Assembly: GCA_033763335.1 (NCBI GenBank)
Contig: JANRKU010000157.1
Coordinates: forward strand, 41,458 to 105,457
Reading direction: 5' to 3'
Length of the DNA: 64,000 bases
Origin: GCA-2794515 sp033763335
GTDB lineage: Bacteria; Chloroflexota; Anaerolineae; Aggregatilineales; Phototrophicaceae
The notes beneath the pieces were generated by a model. The model saw nothing but the letters and a program-made list of their open reading frames with translations, searched no databases and was not told where the DNA came from. The first letter of the stretch is position 1. Every line of letters begins with the position of its first letter. This document shows, one piece after another, positions 24,773 through 34,122 of this stretch. The position numbers were made by a program, and so were the translations under genes.

Positions 24773-25252
24773 TTATACACTGATATTTAAGGCAGTGGCA
24801 ATATCTTTGGCATGGTCACGCTCATGATTTGACAAAATTTTGAGAAATTGCTCAATGGTAAAAATATTGAGGGTGGCGTGCCTGCCCTTTTTATCGAGAG
24901 TTACTTCATCAATGGCATATAACCAATCATAGAGGGCTTGCCGTTGGATTTTTAGCTCTTCTAGTGATTGCTCAGACGATTTTTCGGTGGTTTTTTCGGT
25001 TACACGTTTATTATAGCGTTCTAGGTCAAAATCGGGCGGGATGGGGTCTTTGCCTTCTGCGATAGCCATCACCTGCATGTTATGACCTTTATCGGCATCT
25101 GCCACATGATTCACCACTTGGCGCACATTCCAAGCCAATCCATCACTATAAACTTGAGTTTCCCACCTATCGCCAATTTGCTCTACAACCGAATCCCAAT
25201 AGGCACGAGACCCTTTTAAGCGTTCAACAATTTTTTCAATACGCTCAGACAT
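24773..25252 (-). CDS. DinB-like four-helix-bundle protein
   Basis: 159 residues. NVRQVVNHVADADKGHN (His near 49) and LSNHERDHAKDIATAL (His near 142 and 146) supply the three His residues that bind metal in DinB/DUF664-type proteins. The length and all-helical pattern agree. Members are metal-dependent transferases of low-molecular-weight thiols or proteins of unknown role. AAAGGA is in front of the ATG. The gene stands alone. Confidence 0.75.
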   Translation of the reverse strand: MSERIEKIVERLKGSRAYWDSVVEQIGDRWETQVYSDGLAWNVRQVVNHVADADKGHNMQVMAIAEGKDPIPPDFDLERYNKRVTEKTTEKSSEQSLEELKIQRQALYDWLYAIDEVTLDKKGRHATLNIFTIEQFLKILSNHERDHAKDIATALNISV

Positions 25253-25425
25253 GAATATTTTTCCTTTTGTAAATTTAATATTGAGAATATTATGCCGAAC
25301 TTAATCATCATTTGCCAAATTTGTTGCTATAATGGTTATAAATCTGTTCGGTTTGTTTTGATATTGTCAGAATTTAATAAGCATGGCACTATATATATAA
25401 ACGAATTCAATAAAGGCATCCATAC

Positions 25426-27285
25426 ATGAGCCAAGCAACATCTCCACAACCAGAAAAAAACTGGCGCAACTGGACAATTATCGGTTTACGCGCCCTATTC
25501 GTCATTGGTGTGGGGTTGGTGACGATTATCCAACGCACCCAAACGACACCAACCCTTGTTTTTCCATCTGAATCTTTTAACGATGTCCTCATCGCCACAG
25601 GGATTGGGTTGGGATTGGTGGCAGTATTAGCCATGATGACCCTTATTAAACAAACGCGCTCATTGGTGGGGTATATGCTCATCATAGCGGATTTTGTGAT
25701 GACAGGGATGTTCGTCATTGTTACAGAAGGAGACCCTATCATCTGGGTCGAAATTGTCGCGTATCTTGCCACCACTGGTTTATTGCGATTAGGTGCGATG
25801 ATGGGTGGCATTAATGCACTCGGCGTAACGGCGGCTGGGCTTGGGGCGATGATTTATCTGGCAGGGCAGACCAGCCAGCAGGTAGATTTTTCTCCCTTTA
25901 TTTTGCCCATGCTCCTCGCCATATTATTGACGGCAGGGGTTGGGGTGTGGATGTATATGCAAGATGGGTTAGGGAGTAATGAACAACGCACCCTACGAAA
26001 AATTGCCAAAGAACGTGACCAACAACTCAAAGAATTGCGTGAGCGGGGCAAGGCGCTCACCGAATTGACCAATATCTTGGGTGGGACGCTCAATTTTCGT
26101 AAGGTATTAGAGGCGGCGTTGGAGATGGGGCAAAAACTATCTGCACCAAAAGCGCATCACCGTACTGTAGCGATGATTTTGCTGTATGACTCCAAAAATA
26201 ATTTATTTGTCTCGCATTCGCGTGGTTTCACCCAATCTGAAGAATTATCTTTTCGGACAACGCCTGCCGATGAGGGCATTATTTATAAAGCACTCACAGA
26301 GGCAGAAGCGGTTATTTTGCAAAAAGATGTGTATCGTGACCCATCGCTCAAGCCGATAGGGGTGTTTAATCCCATGCGCTCGGCGGTATGTATTCCCCTG
26401 CGGGCGCATTATGATAATTTTGGTGTGATGTTGGTGGCGAGTACGCAAGAAAATGCCTTTGAAGAAGACCAAATAGACACCATGAACGCCATTGGTGTAC
26501 AAGTGACCATTGCCCTCCAAAATGCCACCCTCTATAACAACCTGCTATCAGAAAAAGAACGTATCATGGAAATGGAAGAAGATGCGCGTAAGGCATTGGT
26601 GCGCGATTTGCACGATGTCCCCACACAAACCATCTCCACCATCGCCATGCGCTTGCGAATTGCCCAAATGATGATGCTCAAAACCCCCGATGAATTGCCC
26701 GGTGAATTAAAAGAACTGGAAAAAATCACCCTCCGCGCCTCAGAAGAAATTCGGCATGTGTTGTTCAAATTACGCCCATTGGCACTCGAAAGTAAGGGGT
26801 TGATTGCGGCATTAGAAGAACTTGCAGAGAAGATGAAAAAGACCTTTAACCAAAATATGACGGTGAAGCTCAATTCACAAATTGAGCAAATTTTGGATGA
26901 AGGAAAATCTGGTGCATTGTTTTATCTGATAGAAGAAGCGACCAATAATGCCCGCAAATATGCTGAAGCGGAACTCATCACCGTACAGGGCGGGGTGCAA
27001 GGCGATGCGATTATCATCAAAATTGCCGATAATGGCAAAGGTTTCGATTCTGATGCGGTGAATGCCAATTATGATAGTCGGGGCAGTTTTGGCATGGTCA
27101 ATATGCGTGAACGCGCTGAATTACTCAATGGCAACCTCACACTCAAATCGGTTATCGGTAAAGGGACGGTGATTACCATAACCATCCCTTTAGAGGTTAC
27201 ACAAATGACGAGTCATCCTGATAAAATACAAAAACAGGTGAATCACACCAAATTAGCGGTTTCCACAAGGAATTTGAGACCATAA
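25426..27285 (+). CDS. membrane sensor histidine kinase, NarL/LiaS type, with GAF domain
   Basis: 619 residues. The N-terminal 190 residues hold about six membrane segments. A short coiled coil follows (RTLRKIAKERDQQLKELRERGKALTEL), then a GAF domain (about 215-375). The HisKA_3 box is RDLHDVPTQTISTIAMRL with the phospho-acceptor His. The ATPase part has NNARKYAEA (N box), DNGKGFD (G1) and GSFGMVNMRERAELLNG (G2). This class partners with LuxR-type regulators; none is adjacent, so the partner is elsewhere. The methyltransferase gene follows after 4 bases and is probably co-transcribed. Confidence 0.88.
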   Translation: MSQATSPQPEKNWRNWTIIGLRALFVIGVGLVTIIQRTQTTPTLVFPSESFNDVLIATGIGLGLVAVLAMMTLIKQTRSLVGYMLIIADFVMTGMFVIVTEGDPIIWVEIVAYLATTGLLRLGAMMGGINALGVTAAGLGAMIYLAGQTSQQVDFSPFILPMLLAILLTAGVGVWMYMQDGLGSNEQRTLRKIAKERDQQLKELRERGKALTELTNILGGTLNFRKVLEAALEMGQKLSAPKAHHRTVAMILLYDSKNNLFVSHSRGFTQSEELSFRTTPADEGIIYKALTEAEAVILQKDVYRDPSLKPIGVFNPMRSAVCIPLRAHYDNFGVMLVASTQENAFEEDQIDTMNAIGVQVTIALQNATLYNNLLSEKERIMEMEEDARKALVRDLHDVPTQTISTIAMRLRIAQMMMLKTPDELPGELKELEKITLRASEEIRHVLFKLRPLALESKGLIAALEELAEKMKKTFNQNMTVKLNSQIEQILDEGKSGALFYLIEEATNNARKYAEAELITVQGGVQGDAIIIKIADNGKGFDSDAVNANYDSRGSFGMVNMRERAELLNGNLTLKSVIGKGTVITITIPLEVTQMTSHPDKIQKQVNHTKLAVSTRNLRP

Positions 27286-27289
27286 AATT

Positions 27290-28027
27290 ATGAGTAATGA
27301 CCATTCAGCGTTAGCCGCCCTGCGCGGTGAACCGAGTTATGTTTGGCGGGCGGGGCAAGAACGCCGTCTGCAAATGATTGTGAAATGGGCAAAATTAGAC
27401 CATGCCCGTGTTTTAGAAGCAGGTGGTGGCGTGGGCATGTATGCCTCGCAATTCCGCCGTCGCTTCACTGAATCGGTGGAATTATTTGATATTGAGCTGG
27501 AACGGGTGATGGAAGCACGCGCCGAGACACCCACCGCCATTGTCGCCGCCGCCGAATTTTTGCCATATCCCGATAATTATTTCGATACCATCCTCTCACA
27601 TGAGGTTTTGGAGCATGTGGTAGATGACCGCGCCTCAGTCGCAGAGATGACGCGGGTGTTAAAGGTCGGTGGGCGGATGGTGATATTCGTCCCCAATCGT
27701 TGGTATCCATTTGAGACGCATGGGCATTATTGGAAAGGGGAATATCACTTTGGAAATACACCCCTCATCAATTATTTGCCGATTGGATGGCGCAACAAAC
27801 TTGCCCCACATGTGAAGGCATATACCAAAGGGAATTTGCGAAAATTATTTTCTGGATTGCCCCTCAAACGGGTGCATCACAGCCGTATTTATGGCGGATA
27901 CGATAATATCATTGCCAAACTCGGCACGCCTGCCAAACTGATACGGGACTTTTTGTATATTTGGGAAGGCACACCGTTGGATACGTGGGCATTATCGCAT
28001 TTTGTGGTGATGGAAAAAACGGGGTGA
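27290..28027 (+). CDS. SAM-dependent methyltransferase (Methyltransf_11-like)
   Basis: 245 residues. SAM motif I VLEAGGGVGMYASQF (about 35-49), acidic motif II in ELFDIELERV, DTILSHEVLEHV as motif IV, and the post-motif loop RVLKVGGRMVIFVPN. These are classic features of class I methyltransferases acting on small molecules or lipids. The C-terminal part (HSRIYGGYDNIIAKLG) is family-specific and gives no substrate. It starts 4 bases after the histidine kinase gene. A palindromic repeat follows the stop. Confidence 0.83.
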   Translation: MSNDHSALAALRGEPSYVWRAGQERRLQMIVKWAKLDHARVLEAGGGVGMYASQFRRRFTESVELFDIELERVMEARAETPTAIVAAAEFLPYPDNYFDTILSHEVLEHVVDDRASVAEMTRVLKVGGRMVIFVPNRWYPFETHGHYWKGEYHFGNTPLINYLPIGWRNKLAPHVKAYTKGNLRKLFSGLPLKRVHHSRIYGGYDNIIAKLGTPAKLIRDFLYIWEGTPLDTWALSHFVVMEKTG

Positions 28028-28035
28028 TGGATTGT

Positions 28036-28055
28036 GGGCGCAACATGTTGCGCCC
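28036..28055. repeat. GGGCGCAACATGTTGCGCCC palindrome
   Basis: A perfect copy with CTAC at the right flank, between the convergent methyltransferase and phosphoribosyltransferase genes. Confidence 0.88.
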
Positions 28056-28083
28056 CTACACCCACTGTATATTGAATCTCTCT

Positions 28084-28638
28084 TTATTCTGTCCATACAG
28101 GCAAATTGCCCAACGCGACAATATGTGTCCATTTGGCGGGGTCGCCTTCGGTGAAGATGGCGGCAATTTTGACCACCATGCCCCCCGCTTTTTCCACGAT
28201 AGATTGCATCCCCATGAGGGTACTCCCCGTAGAAATCACATCATCCAGCAACAAAACGCGCTTGCGATTGACGAGGGTGAGGTCTTTTTCATCCAAATAA
28301 AGGGTTTGGGTGTTGCCTGTGGTGATACTATTGGTCTCTGCCTGAACTGCTTCGCCCATATATGACCGATACACCTTGCGGAGTACCACATAAGGTTTTT
28401 TCATGTCGGCGCTCATTTGATGTGCGAGTGGGATGCTTTTTGCTTCTGCGGTGACAATCACATCAAAGGATTGGTGATTCAATTTTTGTGATAGGGCGGT
28501 GCTAATGGCTTGGACAAATTCGGTATCGCCCAAAATATTGACAATCGCAATCCGCACATTGGGCGCGACTTCAAATAGGCGTAAATCACGAGTGACACCG
28601 TTAATTTCGACACGATGCGTTTGTGGAAAATTGGACAT
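28084..28638 (-). CDS. phosphoribosyltransferase, adenine PRT-like
   Basis: 184 residues. The PRPP-binding motif RVLLLDDVISTGSTLMG is near residue 130. FDVIVTAEAKSIPLAHQMS and KPYVVLRKVYRSYMGEAV match the earlier conserved loops of the APRT/xanthine PRT group. The reaction is base plus PRPP giving nucleotide and pyrophosphate. Base specificity cannot be fixed from sequence alone; adenine is the most likely. AGGAG precedes the ATG. It is a lone gene between convergent and co-oriented neighbours. Confidence 0.8.
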   Translation of the reverse strand: MSNFPQTHRVEINGVTRDLRLFEVAPNVRIAIVNILGDTEFVQAISTALSQKLNHQSFDVIVTAEAKSIPLAHQMSADMKKPYVVLRKVYRSYMGEAVQAETNSITTGNTQTLYLDEKDLTLVNRKRVLLLDDVISTGSTLMGMQSIVEKAGGMVVKIAAIFTEGDPAKWTHIVALGNLPVWTE

Positions 28639-28688
28639 TATAAATAAGACTCCTGTTATGAGTGGTCAAAAATTTTAAGTGACAGGGA

Positions 28689-30347
28689 TTATCCCTGATA
28701 ATTCCCGTCATGAAAAATTAGCTTTTCATCGCATACATACGCCACATCACCGACACTAATGGCTTGTGGAGTATCCATATTGATTCCACCCATCATTGTG
28801 CCATTGGTGCTACCCAAATCTTCTAAATGCAGGTGATTGTCTTTGCGGATGAGTTGGCAATGAAAACGCGATACCCCATCCACATTCATCACAATGTCAT
28901 TTTGGCTAGAGCGTCCAATGCGGATTAAATCGCCTTTGAGTACGAAGGTAATGCCATTCCATGTAGCATGGCTTGGTGTGACCCCAGGACGTTTTTCGAT
29001 TTTGGGGGAATTATTATCTTCTTCGCCATCCACCCGCGCCATAGATTGGGTTTGACGTTTCTTTTGTTGCTCACGCAGGCGCAACATCACGGTATCTTCA
29101 TGGCGACTGGTCATGGTATAGAAGGATTGTGTGGACATGGTTTTGCGATTATAGACATCATAACCACTTTCGCCTTTTTCGAGGTCGGTGGCTTGTTGCA
29201 TGAGCGCATTGCGTTCTTCGAGTAATTTGGGGTTGTTATCGTTTTGTCCGTCAATTAGCAAGGCGGCATTGCGTAAAATTTGCGAGGCTTCATTGAATGC
29301 GCCTCTATCTGCCAATTGCACCGCCGTTTTGCGGGCGTTGGCGGCTTGGAGTAACAACACATTTTGATTTACCACTGAATTTTTGACGACAATGGCATTT
29401 TGTTGGGCGGTTGCGCGAACCATCACGGGCAATTCCACCACATGATGTTGGGTGGTGTTGTTATCGCGTAATTCATCGTATTCAAAGCGCAAATTGACAA
29501 TTTTATGTGCGCCTTCGGATAGCGGGGGCAGGGTGAGTTCAATGACAATGGCTTTGATTTCATCGGCAAAAACATCGCCTAAGCGGAAGGTGGTATATGC
29601 GCCATCAAATTTCATCGCATAGGCATTCAGTTGACCTGCTATATTCACCCCAGCCGATGGTAAGACCCCAATCACCAAATTTTGTGCCACCACATTCAGC
29701 AAGCCTTGTAATTCTTCTTGGAAAATTTGTGGGGTGACTTCTGGACTTTCGATGAAATAAAATGCGCCCCCGCCAGAACTTGCCATCTCCATCAACAAAT
29801 CTTCGTTAAAGTCATTCCCTAAGCCCATCGTGGTCGTAGAGACACCTTCTCCAAATTTTTGTTGTGCCATTGTGACCAATTGGGCTTTATCGGTAACGCC
29901 ACGATTTGCCAAACCATCACTCATCAAAATAACCCGATTCACATTGGTCGAATCGAGTCCTTGCGCCACCAATTTGCATCCTTCTAACCAGCCACTACTG
30001 AGGTTAGTCGTGCCACTGGGCTTGATTTCAGCAATTTTTTGGCTGATAGCATCTTTCCGTTGCACTTTTTCTGGGAGGAGGAGCGTCTCTACAGTGTCGT
30101 TATAGAGGACGATGGATAGGGTATCATTCACGCCTAAATTTTGCACCAAAAATTGTGCCGCCTGACGGGTATAATCTATTTTATCCCCCGCCATTGAGCC
30201 ACTGCGGTCTATCACAAGGCTCAAATTGAGTGGACGGCGTTTTTGGTGATGCACCGCTTCACCAGAGACGACACGCGCCATCAAATAAATTTTTTGGGCG
30301 ATATTTGCCTTTAGCACATCATAATCGAGGACAAAATCTGCTTGCAT
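28689..30347 (-). CDS. VWA domain protein with C-terminal FHA domain
   Basis: 552 residues. The VWA domain has a complete MIDAS: LVIDRSGSMAGDK (DxSxS near 47), Thr in PSGTTNLSSG and Asp in ILMSDGLANRG. A middle beta-sandwich and helical region follow (to about 440). The FHA domain at the C-terminus shows IRIGRSSQNDIVM, VSRFHCQL and LEDLGSTNGTMMGG, the residues that bind phospho-threonine. There is no signal peptide, so it is likely a cytoplasmic scaffold for Ser/Thr kinase signalling. No kinase is nearby. Confidence 0.88.
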   Translation of the reverse strand: MQADFVLDYDVLKANIAQKIYLMARVVSGEAVHHQKRRPLNLSLVIDRSGSMAGDKIDYTRQAAQFLVQNLGVNDTLSIVLYNDTVETLLLPEKVQRKDAISQKIAEIKPSGTTNLSSGWLEGCKLVAQGLDSTNVNRVILMSDGLANRGVTDKAQLVTMAQQKFGEGVSTTTMGLGNDFNEDLLMEMASSGGGAFYFIESPEVTPQIFQEELQGLLNVVAQNLVIGVLPSAGVNIAGQLNAYAMKFDGAYTTFRLGDVFADEIKAIVIELTLPPLSEGAHKIVNLRFEYDELRDNNTTQHHVVELPVMVRATAQQNAIVVKNSVVNQNVLLLQAANARKTAVQLADRGAFNEASQILRNAALLIDGQNDNNPKLLEERNALMQQATDLEKGESGYDVYNRKTMSTQSFYTMTSRHEDTVMLRLREQQKKRQTQSMARVDGEEDNNSPKIEKRPGVTPSHATWNGITFVLKGDLIRIGRSSQNDIVMNVDGVSRFHCQLIRKDNHLHLEDLGSTNGTMMGGINMDTPQAISVGDVAYVCDEKLIFHDGNYQG

Positions 30348-30400
30348 GAGTGTTTACCTTACCGTTTTTTGGCGAATTATCTTACTATCATAACACAGGA

Positions 30401-31093
30401 TTACAGCATTGTTGGGGCTGAATTTTGATGGATGCGCCCATCAATCAGTTGTACCACACGCCCCGCATAATCACTAAGGGTTGGGTCGTGGGTGACGATA
30501 ATAATGGTGGTATTGGATGTTTGTTGAATCTGTCGTAATGCCTGAATGACAACAAACCCCGATTCTTGGTCAAGGTTGCCTGTCGGCTCATCTGCCAGTA
30601 AAATCGGCGGATTATTGGCGAGTGCGCGGGCGATTGCCACCCGTTGTTGTTGCCCACCCGATAATTCAAATGGACGATGCCCCATGCGGTCTTTGAGTCC
30701 GAAGGTATCGAGCAATTCTTTGGCGCGTTTATTGGGATTGGCAATACGTTTTTTGGCGAATTGCATGGGCAATGCCACATTTTCGAGCGCGGTTAGGGTG
30801 GGGATGAGGTTGAAGAATTGAAAAATGAAGCCGATTTTTTCGTTGCGGATTTCGGTCAATTGGTCTTCATTCATGCGTGAAATATTCACCCCATCAATGG
30901 CGATTGTGCCACTTGTCGGTTTATCTAACCCGCCTAAAATGCCTAATAGGGTGCTTTTGCCACTGCCAGAGGGTCCAATAATAGAGACGATTTCGCCCCG
31001 CCCAATGGTCAAATCCACACCGCGTAGGGCATGGATGATTGTTTTTCCCAGATGTAACTCTTTGGTGAGTCCCACTGCCTCAATAACCGTCAT
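30401..31093 (-). CDS. ABC transporter ATP-binding protein (LolD/MacB type)
   Basis: 230 residues. Walker A GPSGSGKST (about 40-48), Q-loop FQFFNLIPT, signature LSGGQQQRVAIARAL, Walker B ILLADEPTGNLD, His switch in VTHDP. The subfamily carries substrates such as lipoproteins or macrolides with FtsX-like permeases. No permease gene is next to it, which is unusual for this subfamily. The start is taken at the ATG at 31093, with only a weak GATGG upstream. Confidence 0.88.
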   Translation of the reverse strand: MTVIEAVGLTKELHLGKTIIHALRGVDLTIGRGEIVSIIGPSGSGKSTLLGILGGLDKPTSGTIAIDGVNISRMNEDQLTEIRNEKIGFIFQFFNLIPTLTALENVALPMQFAKKRIANPNKRAKELLDTFGLKDRMGHRPFELSGGQQQRVAIARALANNPPILLADEPTGNLDQESGFVVIQALRQIQQTSNTTIIIVTHDPTLSDYAGRVVQLIDGRIHQNSAPTML

Positions 31094-31157
31094 ATCATAT
31101 TAATCCATCTTCCCAGTAAATCTCAAGATGGGCTAATTAGACCACAAAAAGGGGCAT

Positions 31158-31177
31158 GGGCGCAACCACTTGCGCCC
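31158..31177. repeat. GGGCGCAACCACTTGCGCCC palindrome (imperfect)
   Basis: A diverged member of the dispersed palindrome family, at the start of the 329-base gap 31094-31422. Confidence 0.7.
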
Positions 31178-31226
31178 GTTAGGGAATGTTATTTACTTCA
31201 ATTGCTAATTTCATCAATTACTTTAC

Positions 31227-31395
31227 GGCAGGCGCTAAAGCACCTGCCTAAAATATTTAAAACCTGCTAAAGCAGGTTGCTCTGCCAATTTTTAGGAAAA
31301 AAATAAGTTTTTTAAGACTATTTCTCCGAGTTATTTGGCATATCAGCCCCATTTATGGGGCTTTAGTGTGATTAGCCAGATGCTTTAGCTTCTGG
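31227..31395. repeat. four short hairpins, three with core GCTAAAGC/GCTTTAGC
   Basis: GGCAGGCGCTAAAGCACCTG CC (31227-31248), AACCTGCTAAAGCAGGTT (31261-31278), AGCCCCATTTATGGGGCT followed by TTAG (31345-31362), and CCAGATGCTTTAGCTTCTGG (31376-31395). All are tight hairpins with two- to four-base loops; three share the same eight-base core. They fill the gap between the ABC and CBS genes, where no coding frame is seen. Confidence 0.7.
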
Positions 31396-31422
31396 CGAGG
31401 CAACTACCAATTAAGTTTTTAT

Positions 31423-31845
31423 CTATAGGTTGGCTTTGATAACCATGCGGAAAATATCCGATTCGGTGATAACACCAATGACTCTGCCGACTTCATCAAC
31501 GACAGGCAAGCCACTGACTTTGCTTTCATACATAATTTTGGCGGCGTGAATAATCGGTTCATTGGCGCGGACAGTTAGCACATCTTTGCTCATGATGTTG
31601 GCGACTTTAATTTGTGACCACAGATAATTCAGTTCCCAAATACTAAGCGATGTCGCCCCAGATGGGCTGGCTTCGCGCACATCGCCAATTGTGACCATAC
31701 CTTCAAGGTTGCCATCATCAATCACAGGTAAACGGCGGATGTTGTTCTTTTTCATGATTTGATGCGCTTGGGTGATGGGTGTATCGGAGGTGACACTAAT
31801 CACGGTAGACGACATATAATCTTTGACAAAAATATCTTTTAGCAT
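31423..31845 (-). CDS. two-CBS-domain protein
   Basis: 140 residues from the ATG at 31845 (AAAAGGG upstream). The longer frame to 31929 would read through a palindromic repeat and is rejected. Two CBS domains: MSSTVISVTSDTPITQA to MVTIGDVREA, and MSKDVLTVRANEPIIHA to VIGVITESDIFRMV. Such stand-alone pairs bind AMP, ATP or NAD and regulate partner enzymes. The universal stress protein gene follows upstream on the same strand, a common partnership in stress or energy sensing. Confidence 0.87.
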   Translation of the reverse strand: MLKDIFVKDYMSSTVISVTSDTPITQAHQIMKKNNIRRLPVIDDGNLEGMVTIGDVREASPSGATSLSIWELNYLWSQIKVANIMSKDVLTVRANEPIIHAAKIMYESKVSGLPVVDEVGRVIGVITESDIFRMVIKANL

Positions 31846-31890
31846 ACTTTTTCCCTTTTCAAAAAGATTCACTATTAATATGGACGGTAA

Positions 31891-31910
31891 GGGCGCAAAT
31901 GACTGCGCCC
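31891..31910. repeat. GGGCGCAAATGACTGCGCCC palindrome (imperfect)
   Basis: A diverged copy of the dispersed palindrome, flanked by GGTAA and TTGCC, between the CBS and UspA genes. Confidence 0.65.
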
Positions 31911-31943
31911 TTGCCCCTCTAATTTGCATGATATAGTGTATCG

Positions 31944-32399
31944 CTAATTCTTGCTTGGTACAATAAACATGGGGCGATGGGTTGCATTCAACACCTTATG
32001 GGTGACACTGCCCAACAGCCAACGGCTGATTCCAGAACGCCCATGCGTAGACATAACGATGGCATCCACATTGCTTTTTTCTGCTTCTTCGACAATGACG
32101 GCGGCGGGGTCGCCTGTTAGGGCAACAATTTCGACACCATAGCCTGCTTCACGCAAGGTATCGGCAATGCCAGAGAGATATTTATTGGCTTGTGGCAACA
32201 TGCGCTCATAAAGTTCATCGGCACGCATTTCATACGAGACGACACCAACGGGATAATACGACATCCCCGGATAATCGGGCAAATCTACGACGGTCACGAG
32301 GGTGATACACCCGTTTGGCTCAATAATTTGGCGAGCATATTCGACTGCACGATACGATAAATCTGAACCATCTAGTGGGACGAGTACCTTTTTTAACAT
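31944..32399 (-). CDS. universal stress protein UspA family
   Basis: 151 residues. N-terminal LVPLDGSDLSYRAVEYA and the C-terminal nucleotide loop STHGRSGISRWLLGSVTHKVL contain the G-x2-G-x9-G-S pattern of ATP-binding Usp proteins. VDAIVMSTHG precedes it. It is a cytosolic dimer of the stress response. AAAGGC lies before the ATG. It stands upstream of the CBS gene on the same strand, separated by a palindromic repeat. Confidence 0.9.
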   Translation of the reverse strand: MLKKVLVPLDGSDLSYRAVEYARQIIEPNGCITLVTVVDLPDYPGMSYYPVGVVSYEMRADELYERMLPQANKYLSGIADTLREAGYGVEIVALTGDPAAVIVEEAEKSNVDAIVMSTHGRSGISRWLLGSVTHKVLNATHRPMFIVPSKN

Positions 32400-32502
32400 C
32401 GCTACGCCTTTCTCAGCACTAACTTTAAGTGTCTACCATTAGCGTAGCATTGTATGAAGCCCTGTTTTAGTAACGAAGGTCATGTGTTTTGGGTATGGGG
32501 TG

Positions 32503-34101
32503 TCATGAACCGCTATGTATATATTTGTTGATTATCTCTCCTACTAACGGGTTGTTAGAATTCATGGATAATAGTGTAGATATCACCGTCTCTTGTATTG
32601 ATGGTGAGTCATATTCTAGTAATAAATTTCCCTTTAGAATGTCTATCAAAATTTTCATAGCATCTAAATTACCTTTTTCCCCTAATTTGCCTAATGCCCT
32701 TATAGCACACTCCTGAACAGAACTTACTTTATCATTAAGAGATTTTATCAAATTTGGAAGAGATTCAGGGCTACCAATATAACCTAATGCTAATGCGGCA
32801 CTTTCCCGAACATGATAGCTCTCATCATGATGAAGGGCTAATATCAAGCTGGGAATAGCGATAATACTCCCAATTTTGCCAAGTGATTGTGTAGCTCGCC
32901 TGCGTATATTCTCCTTTACATCCTGAATGCAATCTATCAGGCTAGGAACAGCCTCTGAACTACCAATATCACCTAATGCACTGATAATTTTGAGACGAAC
33001 AATATAACTGTCATCAGGAAGGAATTGTATGAGAACAGGAACAGCCTCTGAACTACGAATGTTTCCAAGAATTGTGGCAATTAACTGACGAACTTGTTCG
33101 CTATTAGTCTTATCTTGAAAGGCTATTACCAAAGGAGGTATAGCGGGTGTTCCGAAAGTTTCTAATATTTGACAAATTCTGCCACTAAAATGATTATCCT
33201 CATCATCAAGGGCTTTTATCAAACTTGGTATGGCTTCTATGCTTCCTATTTTGCCTAATGTTTCGGCTGATTTTCTGCGAATATCTTGATTTTTATCTTG
33301 TAATGCTTGAATTAGCCCTGCTTCAATAGACTTATCCTCAATCTGGATTAATGCCTCAACAGCATATAATCTAATATCATCATTTTCATCACTCACACAT
33401 TTAATTAATTTTGGAATAGCTTTTATGCTACGCCTTTTCCCTAATTTTTCTGCTGACCACCAACGCACATCAAGATAGTCATGTTCTAATGCTAAAATTA
33501 AAGCATCCTCCGCATAAGGACTTTCAATCAGTGAAAGACTTAAAATTGCATTTTTTCTTTTGCCTCCATCTGAACTCTTTAAGTCCGCATAGGCAATTTT
33601 AACGGCATCTGGCGCGTAAGGTGATAAATTAGTTAGTAAAAAATTACCAAGAACCTCGTGTATTTGATTTATCAATTTTTTCCAAGTTTGTGGTGTATTG
33701 TTTTGACCACTCAAATCAATACGGTGAGATAGGATAAAATCAGGGTGGATTTGAGGTTGGGGTAATTTAACCCCATATTGTTGTTTTATTGTATCTATGT
33801 TCGCTTCTAACTGAGTATCTCTATTGATACTTTCACACATAACAGGGATAATTTTTTTGCCTAGCCCTTTGGCAAATGCCCATTCGTATGTAACATAGGG
33901 TGAGACACTTGAATTAGGAGAGAGAATCAAAATCATAGCAGAAGCATTTGTAATAGCCTCATCAATTTGCGGAGACCAATATTCTCCTGCTTTCAAGCTA
34001 TCATCCCACCAAATATCAATATCGGCTATGTGACAGTGTTCAACTAGTTTTTCAACAAAATCTTTATCAACATGGCTATAAGAGATGAAAATCTTTGACA
34101 T
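32503..34101 (-). CDS. TIR domain protein with HEAT-repeat tail
   Basis: 532 residues. The TIR domain (1-130) has KIFISYSHVDKDFVEKLV (box 1), DSLKAGEYWSPQIDEAI, SAMILILSPNSSVSPYVTYEW with Glu73 in the place of the NADase catalytic Glu, and KKIIPVMCE. From about residue 165 to the end there are about ten HEAT repeats of some 31 residues (pattern LGKIGSIEAIPSLIKAL...). Likely NAD-consuming effector or signalling protein whose solenoid binds a trigger, similar in layout to bacterial immune TIR proteins; this is inference. AAAAGGGG lies before the ATG. The 89-residue gene upstream is probably co-transcribed. Confidence 0.85.
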   Translation of the reverse strand: MSKIFISYSHVDKDFVEKLVEHCHIADIDIWWDDSLKAGEYWSPQIDEAITNASAMILILSPNSSVSPYVTYEWAFAKGLGKKIIPVMCESINRDTQLEANIDTIKQQYGVKLPQPQIHPDFILSHRIDLSGQNNTPQTWKKLINQIHEVLGNFLLTNLSPYAPDAVKIAYADLKSSDGGKRKNAILSLSLIESPYAEDALILALEHDYLDVRWWSAEKLGKRRSIKAIPKLIKCVSDENDDIRLYAVEALIQIEDKSIEAGLIQALQDKNQDIRRKSAETLGKIGSIEAIPSLIKALDDEDNHFSGRICQILETFGTPAIPPLVIAFQDKTNSEQVRQLIATILGNIRSSEAVPVLIQFLPDDSYIVRLKIISALGDIGSSEAVPSLIDCIQDVKENIRRRATQSLGKIGSIIAIPSLILALHHDESYHVRESAALALGYIGSPESLPNLIKSLNDKVSSVQECAIRALGKLGEKGNLDAMKILIDILKGNLLLEYDSPSIQETVISTLLSMNSNNPLVGEIINKYIHSGS

Positions 34102-34122
34102 TATAGAACCCCTTTTAATCGT

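Noticed and set aside
31846..31929. N-terminal extension of the CBS protein
   Set aside because: It is translated palindromic repeat (31891-31910); the ATG at 31845 has a good ribosome binding site and starts the first CBS domain.
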